A stretch of 64,000 bases of DNA from Bedellia somnulentella. Lineage: Eukaryota > Arthropoda > Insecta > Lepidoptera > Bedelliidae. The stretch lies in contig OY755173.1 in the NCBI GenBank assembly GCA_963576735.1, positions 8,278,873 through 8,342,872 on the forward strand. Direction: 5' to 3'. The notes under the pieces were generated by a model. The model was not told the origin of the DNA and searched no databases. It saw only the letters and a list, made by a program, of their open reading frames with translations. Positions 11,619 to 23,600 of the stretch are shown one piece after another; positions within the stretch are counted from its first letter, which is position 1, and each line of letters starts with the position of its first letter. The translations under genes and the position numbers were made by a program.

Positions 11619-14600
11619 CTGAAAATAAATATTCAATTAATACAGTTGCTTAAAAAGGCAGGTGTTTGAAGTATGAAGAATAAAAGAGCATGTATGAAAA
11701 GATTGATGGATGTGAACGAAGCTAGAGAAATTTGCCAAGATCGTACAAAGTGGCGATCAATAGTCTCTGCCTACCCCAACGAAAACTAATGACATGAGTA
11801 TACGCATGTATGTTTAAAAATATGCTCTCTTAGTGTCTCTTAAATACCAGTGTTACCAATTCTTATGTATTTAGCAACATTGCGAACAGATTATCTACAA
11901 GAGGTCGCTTTTAATTATATTATTGTATTGTAGTTCCACCACCAATTTGTAGTTCATTGTAAAGCTGTTTTATTATGTTTAATGCACAACAACGAGTTTT
12001 TTTTATTCAATTATATACTTTTGGCAAGTAAGTTAGCGTTGTTGGTTGAAATGAAATATATTTAAGAATACTTGGATTTTTAATTACTTAATAGGTGGCG
12101 CAATAGCCAACAAACATCAATAAATCGTCGTTCAATAAATTTTGTTTTATTTCACAAATATTGTAGGGCTAATTTAAAGAATACTCGTTGGGTTTGGAAC
12201 CCATGAATACCCGTCCCATCGCAGGCACTTAACTGATCACTGAGCAAAATGTCGCTTAGGTCTAGAAATAGATGTTTCTATACTGATGACAATATAACAA
12301 TGCATTTAGTAAAATATATGTTTAATATTTCCTCTGAACAACAATATTTGCAAACGAAACTCTCTTCGTACGTAAGCCTTGGGAGCTAACTCACTTAAAC
12401 CACAATGAAATGGAAGATCTAAGGCTTAGACCCGGTGAAAGCACCTATCTATACTAATATTATAAAGAGGAAAGGTTTGATTTTTTGTTTGTTTGTTTGA
12501 ATTGAATAGGCTCCAAAACTACTGGACGGATTTGAAAAATTCTTTCACTGTTTTGGTGCTACACTATTCCCGAGTGACATAGACTATATCTCATTTTCAA
12601 AAAAATTAGGGATCCTTACGTAAACTTCAAAAATGTAACCCAAGGTGTTAAAGAAATACCAAAAAAAATCCTTTTATCGCGTGCGCTGCGAAAACTATTG
12701 ACAATAGAATAAAATTATGTACTACAATTTTATAGAACACATCATTATCTAAAAAAAATGCCCCGACAACATGTCTCTAACTATTATAGTTATCTCACAA
12801 CAAGCGTCATAATATAAAATTATTTAAAAATTAAATTAAAATCCTGCTTTAGAAAAGGCTCTTTATATGGACCTATCTAATCCTTATAAAAACGTATATA
12901 TTATTTTAGACTACTTCAATACCCTTAAATTACTTTTTGAATTATTCGATTTGAACATTCCATTCGAAAGTTATCTCGAATTGAAAAAATAGATAAAACT
13001 CCGCTCGATTAGCTATGCATAGTAAGTTGTTGCAGGCGTTACGAAGGGGTACGGGAGGCTGCTTATCAAAGAGTTAAAGCAAAATTTAATTGTAGCGACT
13101 ATTATCACTGGCCCAGCAGCCGGTCAATTAGCTCATATACCGATGATCCCAACTGATCTGCCAATTCCATTTAAACGGCTACAATTTTCGGTTAAAACAT
13201 CTTTTACTTTAACAATTAATAAGTCCCAAGGCCAAACCTTCAAATTAGTAGGGATTGACTTGCGAAAGAATTGTTTTACTCACGGTCAACTGTACGTTGG
13301 GCTGTCGCGGGTGGGAGCTCCTGAACATCAATTTATTTTGCTGCCCCAAAATACAACAACGTCAAATATTGTTTACAGGGAAGCTCTAACTCTATAAATT
13401 GAATGGCTTTTGATGTAATTACTCATTATGGAAAATAAAAAAATAAAAAAATATATCTAAATATAAATACAAAAAAATATAACATACATACATACATATA
13501 CTCACGGCTATAAATCCCTAGAAGGGGTAGCCAGAGCTAAGGAATTAGAAATTCCTCAGCCACTTTTGGAAGTTGTGTGGGGAAAAGATGGTGAAATAAA
13601 GGTTGTTGGTGATGGGTCACCAACCGCATCGCCCAAAAATCCCTCAAAAGCCCCAAAACCGTTAGTCGCCTCTTACGTACACCCACCGGAAGAAATGGGG
13701 TAGTGCTATTCTAAGCCGACACTACACAGCAAAAAAATATAACATAGCTTAAAACTTAAAAAAAATATACTAAAACAATAATACATGTAATAAAATAAAA
13801 AACAAAATGTTAATGATAATTTATGCCCGAGCGAAGCCGGGACGGGCTGCTAGTTTAATGTAAGAGCAACGATTACATCTAAGCCGTCTTGGCGTCGTCT
13901 ATTTCAGCTTCGTTTCAAATGTATTTAGAATACAATAAGGATGATAAACAAACGGATATTTTATTAATACTCGAGCTAAACTCGTCAAAAGCCTGTGGTT
14001 TAGTGTGGATGTCGTGGCCATATCGTAGATTTGAACACATCGTGAAATGATCGATCATTTCATGAAATAGTCACATTTCATGATGTGGTCAACTTAATTT
14101 GACCAGATCATAAAATCGTCAACGTTTCACGATGTCATCCACGCTTGGCCAGATCGTAGAAATAGGGTGACATGTGAAATGCAATCCAAACTCTACGGTT
14201 TTTTAACATAATGCCCAGTTTTATCGTAAGTTGCAAAGTACTTGAGAACCTTTTCGTCGAAAACTCATTTGTCATCACTTTCTTCTTCGCGTAATAACGA
14301 ATTATTAGCTTTTTTACTGCGAGAAACAACACTTTTGCCAGCGGCCGCCATCTTCACACATAAACAAAGCGTTTCAGCGCCTCTACCGGTAATTAATGTA
14401 ACTACTTTACGATATGAGCAAATGATCTTAACCATTTCATGAAGAGGCCGCGCGTTTAGTTGTCCATATCGAGAAACGATATGTTATCATTGATCTGCCC
14501 AAATCACATCACGATGTGGCCAATAAAATGTAATACGACTATTTCATGAAATGATCGATCATTTCATGATGTGTTCATATTTACGATATGGCCACAACAT

Positions 14601-17600
14601 GGATATGGAACGATCCATTAATAGGGATTTTGCGAATGAAAAGTAAATTGCACCGTTGTTGTTTTTCAATATCGAGTGCATCCATCAAAAGCTTGCATTC
14701 ATTTTACGTCAAAAATATTTGATATTCGAAAAGTGAATAAATATATCCAATACTCGTGTAGATTTTTGTGAACAGGGCTAGTTAATTCTTTTTTCTATTT
14801 CAAATACATTCATACGTCGCCGTTGGATTTCAGTTAGTATCAAAATAATACTATATTCAAAATGGAAGTAAATAGAAAATGAAATGAATTGGTCATATTA
14901 TATATACGCATAAAAGTGTCGTTTTTGATGAAAATAGTTTTCACGTAATAATTTTGCCTAAAATTGGCAATATAGAATAATTTCTGAGGCAACAACATAT
15001 TTTGCAATGTGACTTGCCAAAAAACTAAGGGTTATGTCAATGTTCATATTCTATTTATTGTATTCATCAGATCAGATCATTTATTCTTCAACGTCAACAA
15101 CCCTGTTGCGTTTACCAGGCATATTGCGAAAAATGCACTGGTGAAGATCCAATACAAGATCTAACCTCATCTTACAGTTTAGACCGAGCACTTTCCCCTT
15201 AAGGTACCAATGTTCTTTTATTTTCACTGTAACTAGACTCTCAAACAGGACTTTCAATCCTTATTAAACATTAAAAATTAACAACATAACATATATACAA
15301 TTATCAGTCAATGGCAAGCTCACTCGAACAAAAAAGCAACACTTAAAATAAAATTGCTTAGTGGTGAAACCAAGTCTATATTTACATTAGTTACTAACAG
15401 GCGTAATAATTTTAGATACAGATACTTACGTCTTTAGACTTCCAAAAGCGGCAGGCATAAATATACTCTCCATCAACATTCGGTCGTCTGTTCTGTACCC
15501 TCACGACTGAAATCTGTTTCTTCGCCCTAAGATCCCAAACAGTGAGGGCCTCAGTAGGCAACCAACTTCCAACCAGCAGTTCATTACGCTGAATAAATAA
15601 AGTTATTATTATTCATTACTTGCAACCTCAATGTGCCTGTGATTTATAATGATGACATAAATCTAAGAGCCTATAGATTTGATTCGCTGTGTAGTGTTAG
15701 CTTGAAATAGCACAAACCCTTTTTTTTTATTTAAGAGGCGACTTAGGGTATTGGGCCTTTTAAGGGATTATTGCACGATGCAGTTGGAGACTCATAACCA
15801 ACAACTTTTCTTTTACATCTTTTCCTTAATCAACTTCCTAAAGTGGCTGAGGAATTTATAATACTTAAGCTCTGGTTACCCCCTTTTTGGGATTTATTGC
15901 CTCGTGTATATGTTTGAAAGGATATATGTGATTTCTTAACTTATGATCTCAAAAAGACTTTTATAAATAATCAGATGGTATGGTGATGGTATTGTTGTAA
16001 TCATTTGCAATCAATTGATCAATACAAGTACCACAATATTTTCATGTATATGATAATTGTAAATAATGTAATATAGTATATAAATTAAAGCATCGTTGTC
16101 CTTCCTTAATATTATGTATAATACTATATTGTCTGTGATATTATGTAACTAGAATGTTAACTAAATACTCAGTAAATAGAGTGTTCGTCGTTCAATTTAT
16201 AGAGATTTTTCCTCAAAAAATAAATCAAGATGAAAATTTTAGAGATAACTATTTTATTAATAAAACTTTATCCCAACTAACAAAGAGCAATTACTCAAAG
16301 TTGTATAACATTTGACCGAAGAGCAAGCAAACAGTGCACGTCTAAAGAGAATTGCTTTACAAACTAGTGAAGTAATGAAAACCGTTGAAATAATATCGCT
16401 GAAGGCAACACTTGGTGGAACATCAAAGTTAATAACCGCGCGATGTGCTCGAGCCGTGTCTGTGGCTCAAACGTCGAGTTTCACTACATTTTTTTGTGAA
16501 TGAAAATAAACGTAGGTTGCTGACGAACCTGAATTTAATTTACGAATACCTAACTTTTCATAACAAGCTTTTTCATAAAGCAACAAGCAAAGTTCGATTG
16601 AAACTGCGGCGTGGTTTCAGCTTTGCATATTGTTAGTAATATGCTAAATTAATTTGTTTGTGTACAACTATGTTTTATTACAAAGGGATATTAAAAATAA
16701 CCATTCTGCAAAAAACAAAATTGAATAGGTGATGTTTATAATATGTACTAACAGAAGCGTTGTAAAGCAGTAGTGGCTATAAAGTAAAATTAGTATATTA
16801 TACTTATCTATTTTCATAAGTTAATCCGGCTTATTCCGATTATCCACCCTAAAAAATCCTCCCTAAGTCGGATATTCGGAAACGCATGTCCGATTATCCA
16901 CCCTGAACGGGGTGGATAATCGGAATTCATAATAAAATGTTTCTTCCGATTTTCTACCCTGCCTACGTACAGTCCTTTACAGGAACATGTAAATTATTAT
17001 TTATTGTGTGTCAGTGGTGAAAAGACCCTAAGTTTTAATTTTGTTATTTTTTGTTACGAGTTTCTTTCTTGTTATGGTTTCATTTGTCACAACAGTCAAT
17101 TTAAATGGTTTTCACCCAAATCTACAGGTGCTTACCTGCAATTTTTTATTTTTTTTTAAGATTACTTAAGTTTTTCGTTTAACAATAAATATTAAATTAA
17201 AACTTTCCACCAGGATAATTTTATTCAGACTGTAAGTAGGAAAGTAGGTATGTATATCTCTGTTGAAGTTTCTTGGACCAGGTTGTGAGTATGTTTCTGT
17301 GAATGACTGTACTTGGGGTAAAAAATCGGAAGAAACATTTTATTATGAATTCCGATTATCCACCCCGTTCAGGGTGGATAATCGGACATGCTTTTCCGAA
17401 TATCCGACTTAGGGAGGATTTTTTAGGGTGGATAATCGGAATAAGCCGTTAATCCAGGATAAGCCTCTTTATGGTTAGTTTTGATACAAATTTGAGTAAG
17501 CGCTTGCTCTCATTACATAGGTATTAAATAAATGTTTTCGGATATTACACACTGATCAAATTAGCTCCGACACAATATATTTAATTAATGATATACAATA

Positions 17601-20600
17601 CATCCAAGATTAAAAAAATACAGGAATCGAACCCGATAGCTTTGGATATACAATACAACCTTGTCTCCTAACCACTGGAGCTCAGGCGTCTTTTAATAAT
17701 AAGTATAATTTCTATCTCACAAATGTTAAATATATATATATTAAGTACTTACATGCAGATCAATGCTATTAGCGCACACATTGACCCCCTCGAAAGTGCA
17801 GACGCATCCTAGTTTACACCTCGTGTCCCAAATCTGCAAAAGTAAACAAAGAAGATTTTATAATAAGGTTACATAACTTACGACTTTACGCCCAAAAAAG
17901 GAGTATCCAGAGTATCAGAATTATAAATTCAACAGCCACTTATAAAAGATTAGTCGGGTAAAGATTGTGAAATAAGGACGGTTAGCGAAGGGTGTCCAGC
18001 CCAATCGCGCTACAATGACTAAAAAGCTCAAAGCTTAAGTCACCTCATACGCCGCGCCGCCGCCCTCGGGAAAAAACGGGCTAGAGCTGGTTTTAAGTTA
18101 CTCAATCACTTACTTACCCAATGGGAATAAATGGGATGTCCAAAACAAACCAATGATGCTTAAGTTGGTCTCGTGGATTAAACGTGAGATAATTTAGTTC
18201 TTTGTTATTATTGTCTTCACTCACCAGAAAGATAGCTAAAGCCTAAGAAATGGAAAGTACTCGGCCTCTTTTGGAAGTTTGGTGGAACTAAGTCTAATCT
18301 AATAAGATTGGTATCTAGCAACATCGCTCTGTTGGTTGAACATCACTTAAAAATGACCATAATACAAAGTCACTTCTTACGACACGCGCAGCAAGTAATG
18401 GGTTCCTGCTATTCTAAGCTAACAGTACTCAGCTTCATACTATATTTCGTGTAATATGTTTCCATTACAAACAAGAGCTGGTTTCATTCAACTGTCCTCC
18501 ACAAATATGGCGCCGGACAAATGAGAGAAGTTTTAGAGAATGCAATGCATTCACTGAAGTTCGGGTTAACACACTGTATTCTTTGTGGAAAGGAATGCTT
18601 TTTATAAATAATTTAACCGCCAACCGCAGTGTTTAATCTTTACCAACATCCTTTGAGGTTTTCGTTGCTGTCTGTCTGTTGTGCTGTACCTCTAATTTAC
18701 AATGAATATTCAACAAAAGTGTTTGCATGACGTTATAAATATTTTATTCTTATAGTATCTCGGCATTCCAGTAGATAGCAAACATGTTAGCTTCCTCCTC
18801 TGGTTACGGGTTCTAGGGCTATTACTTTTTAGAAGCAATAAGAGAGGTCAAGGTATTCAATTTTGTATAACAATACCCAGATAAAGGCAATTCGGTATGC
18901 AAAGTTTTACAAAAGTGGTGCTGATTACAAAACCATTTCGAGATATTATGTTTTTAAAACACATTTTCTTGAAATTAAATCAAACAGAGCTAAGATGACC
19001 GTTATTTTAGCAAAAAAACTGTAACAGTATTTGACCTTCAGCGTTATGTCAAAGACATTCGTTCTTGCAGTTTATTAATAAAACTTCGAAAATCATAGGT
19101 TTGTTTAGTATAATATCGTAATAATTTCATTTGGGATCACAAATTCGTGAAATATTTTGCAATTAGCAACATTTTTACTAAACATGTCGCTTTGTTTGCA
19201 TGTCGCTACGTGATATTTTCAATCGATGACGTCATTAAGTACAAAAGTTGAACAATCTTTAAAAAATCATAACTTTGCAATTACTAATTTAAATGAAAAA
19301 TATTCAAATCAGTTTTTTATTTTCGGGTTTGCTATCGAATAAAAATATTTAATAAATACCAAAAAAAAACTTTGCATACCGAATACTTGCAACATCTATA
19401 TTTTTTACTTACTATATTGAACCATAACTATAACCAAAGGATAGCGTACAAAGTACCTATAGAAATGAAAAGTGATAATCTTGTATAAACATCTTTGAAA
19501 AAAAAAACGTTCCGCTAATGCTTGTACACAAATGATTTATAATTTTGCAAATCATCATTATCATCACCAGCCAGGTCTCCCCAAAGAATCTCCACGTAGT
19601 TGAGGAAAGTCTAGTCTCAATGCGTCCTTCGGTTCATGGACGGCACTCCGGAACATGTCACAAACGGCCGTCGTAACGGCTGGCGCCCATCGAGGTGGAT
19701 TTGATGATTCACCTCATTCTCAAAGTTATACACAAAGACAAACCAACAACTTCTAGCGTAGAGTCTCCATGTCTAAAAGGAGTAAGTATGTGTTTTTTGG
19801 TTAATAACTGCAAAGCAATTACATCTTTTCGTTAAGCCTTGCCAGAGGCCTTATCTTATAAGACAAATCGATAAATCATTAATATTTGAAGTTGCGACAT
19901 ATAAATCAACGTGGGAAATTCGCTATTTAACTGCAGCGAGCGCGCCATCTATTTCAACATTTGAGAACTTACTAAGGGTGTGCTAATGGAAGAAAATATT
20001 TTAATTATGTCATACGTCAGTCAATAGGTGTGAGGTATAGGTGTCGTTAAACCTGAATAACTTCTAGATATTTTAATTTCTCATCTACTCTTCACATTTC
20101 TTTTAAACTCGAAACGAATAATCGGAAATGACATTTTTGATAAGCGAGTATTTCAAAGACTCAAGCGTTTACGCCGTAGTATATCCCCGAAGGGGTTGAT
20201 AGAGGTACTAATACTACTGAACGTCACGTGACATCGTCACCGAAAAACCTTACCTAACTCGGGCAGTTCCATTAATTTTAATCGCAATTTGCATTAAGGT
20301 CCTAGTATTACTATAGTTATTTTAAGACTAAATGCTAACTACGAGTTGAATATGTCCAAATCATTATTCAGGCTAGGTTCAAACCCTTTGGTGGGCTGGG
20401 GATGTATACTATACTGTGATGGTAAGGACGATATCCGATCGTAAAAGGGTTTTGTTATCTCTTTTTGAGATACTGATGTATAAATACGTGTATTATGAAT
20501 AGGTACTTACTCTCACAGTATTGTCCCAGCTTCCTGAAGCGTACAACAATTCCTGTTCAGGATGAAATGTCAAAGCACAAACTTGATTCGCGTGGAGACG

Positions 20601-23600
20601 CTGAGTTTTCTTAGTTGAAGTGGCACCTTTGATCAGCTTGTAGGAGTGGAGGACCTTTAGCGATTACAAGTTATTTTTAATGTTATTTATAAAAATAAAA
20701 ATAAAGTTACTATAGAGTAAAGAGTAACTGATGTCTTGTGATGTGATGTGATTTTTATAGACACGTAAATTGGATACGTCATATTACTTTGAAGGGGTAG
20801 CAAAGGTACTGACTATTCTAAACATCACGAGACATTTTGTCTCAGCTAGTGTTTAAAGAACCCACTTTTTACTTGGACTGTAGTCGGAGTCGGAGTTGGA
20901 CTGGATGCCCATTTCTGTACTCGAGCCCTTAAACCATTCCTCTTCACATTAACATATATCAATCATGTTACAAAGAAATAAAGTCACTACAAAATACAAA
21001 AAGAGCTAACGACGACTTCATTAAAAATGCAGATATAAACACCCGGTCTCTACATAATTTTACTGGTTATAATAATAACTTAACTACCTGGTTACTACAT
21101 AATTTTCTTTGTGCCTTTAAAGTAGTTAACACCAAACCAAATCTCATTTTAAATTATATAAGAACTTACGTTTTGCGTTTCTTTATCGTAAAGTCTTACG
21201 GACCAATCGTTATAGCCCGCGACTATTTTCGTTTCACTCGGCGACATTGCAAAACTTAGAGCCGGGCTGCGATCTAATATAAAACAAGTATATTTAATTC
21301 TATAATAAAATAAACTATCAAAAAACTTAATTTAATGTTTTTTGACATGAATTCCTCATGTGGGGATTATTACTCATAAATAAAAGATGTTATTAAAGGA
21401 AAGAAAAATTTCGACACTGGCGGGGTTCGAACCCGCGACCTTCGGGTAAACACTACTTGAACGTGTAAAAAAGAAACAAAGGATAGAGAAATTTCGCGCT
21501 GGATGCCAACTGACACTGTAGCTCAGTTGGCAGAGCGACGGGGGCGTATACCCGAAGGTCGCGGGTTCGAACCCCGCCAGTGTCCAAATTTTTCTTTCCT
21601 TTAATAACATCTTTTATTTATCAAAAAACTTTACTCAACACAACATGAAAAGGGTAAAAAACAAGTACCTATCAGTAAATACTTATATAATGACAAATAC
21701 ATACATATTATAAAGGGCGTTGAGTAGTTTACAAGTCCTGGTGCTTTATAAAATTGTGTGGCAAGACACGAAAGAGCAGGATCAGCCCTAATACCATACG
21801 GTAAGGCTTCTTCTTTGGTTTCTTCAACTGTCATCTGTATCGGGATAAATAGTATTTAAGTTACTTATATAAAGCTCTGTAGTGCCGGCTGTGCCGTGTC
21901 GAGCCGGCGTAGAATGTCACTACCCCTTTCTACCTACGGGTATTGTAAGAAGCGACTAAGGATATGGGACTTTTTAAAGTGGTTTTTGGGCGATGCGATT
22001 GGAGACGCATCACCAACGATACTTTATTTCCACCATCTAGACCCTATCAACTTCCAAATGTAGCTGAGGAGTTTGTAGCTCTGAAGCTCTGGCTACCCCT
22101 TTTTTGGGATTTATGACCGTGGGTATATGTAAATATGAATAGCTCTGTTTTTATTTAAAACAAAATTTGTATTACGTTAGGCACTTCAATTCTGTAAATA
22201 ATTCCATCCTCGCAGACCGCATAGCACACTCTCTCTTCAGTTGTACTCCATAGAATATTATAAACTGGTTGCGGTGGGACTTGGATGTTTCTGAGAGTAC
22301 AAAGCACAACTCCAGTTATTCCGTTACGAAGCTGTTGGTAAAATATAGCATTTCAAAACTATTTGTGAAGGCAAAAATTTAAAATAAAAATTTAAAATAT
22401 ATTGTTTATTGTTTTAGTATTGGATACCGCATATTATTAAATTTATTTTAATAATAATTATGCATGAAATAAACAAATTCTGTCTTGATATGCGAGGCGA
22501 GCTGGCTCACCAGTGATGGTGTTTTTAAGCTGTTCACATAATATTTAGACTACTTTGCAGTAGCTCTACAAAGAGTTATTGAACAAATACGAAGATCTCC
22601 TTATTTACCAAGGTTGTAAACCGTGAGGGGTAGTATCATATTGAGGAAACCGACATGGCTGAGTTCTTAGTCATGTGAAGCGGCGATAGGCCTGCCCCAT
22701 ATCACGTGAATACATCGTACAAGCAAAAGGTGATGCCAGTGGATAACTAAATAGGTACATTGTGTTGTGATTCAAAATTTACTCGGCGTAAAGTTTCATA
22801 TGAACCATTTTTTTAATCAGCATCTTTTTTGTTAAACCTCTGATAATATGATCTATCCCACGCACTTCAATTATAATTATTTTTTAGTCGTAAATGTGGG
22901 AGACATTTTAGTTAAACTAAAAAAATTCATTCCCTACACATTTTATTCTTTTGAGTTTATAACACATTTATAAATACGTACACTAGTAAGTAAAGACAAT
23001 TTCATCCAGCACCAGAACAAAGTTAACGTCACAACGAAGCATACCTTGTTAACAAGACAGTATAGAATGATCCATTAAATAATGTTTAATCACCTTTTTA
23101 CCTGAATCAACCCAGACGCATGGCCTACGGCTAAAAACTTGCCGTTTGGTGAATATTCTAAAGACATAATAGAACCATTCTCTTTCGAATAACATCTATT
23201 GTATAGTTGCTTGTTCTCAGTGCCTTGCAAAAACTTTCTATTATTTTCGACGACCCACTTATTGTTGGCAAAACACTTATAGTTGTAAAACATAGGATAC
23301 CATACTGGTTTATTTATTTTATAACTATTTAAAATGAAACGAGTGTAACTATCGATAATTTTGGTTAAATCCATTTGTGATTATGATAATGTTATTATTC
23401 AATATTTATTTTAGGTTTACTCATATATTATAATAAACCATCTAGATGTTGGTGAGTGTTGATGGTTTATAAATGTACCTAAGTGATTCTATTAACCATT
23501 AAAACCAGTTATTTAGTATTCAGTTTACAAAGGTCTTATATTGTATAATTGTCTCCTTTCACATTTGACCCTTGTAGGCATATAACTTAAAATATTGACT

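Larger units (their letters stand above)
12450..13854 (+). mobile_element. Helitron, internally deleted
   Basis: The 5' end CTATACTAATATTATAAAGA leads into GGCTCCAAAACTACTGGACG. The 3' end CCCGAGCGAAGCCGGGACGG-GCTGCTAGT has the short palindrome and CTAGT ending of Helitrons. Between them lies only the C-terminal end of the helicase (13062-13397), and a SINE A copy has inserted at 13483-13730. It lies in an intron of the WD40 gene. Confidence 0.75.

Noticed and set aside
16312..16636. two overlapping 63-codon frames
   Set aside because: They lie in different frames, with no splice structure or motif and uncertain starts, so they are probably chance.
21512..21585. tRNA gene
   Set aside because: D-arm, T-arm and acceptor pairing are good, but the anticodon stem does not pair in a standard five-base form. 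The same unit recurs three more times in broken or fold-back repeats, so it is a tRNA-derived repeat.
21374..21834. 78-codon minus-strand frame at 21374-21610
   Set aside because: It reads through the tRNA-like fold-back. Only the adjacent frame at 21705-21834 is a real exon, and only up to its donor.
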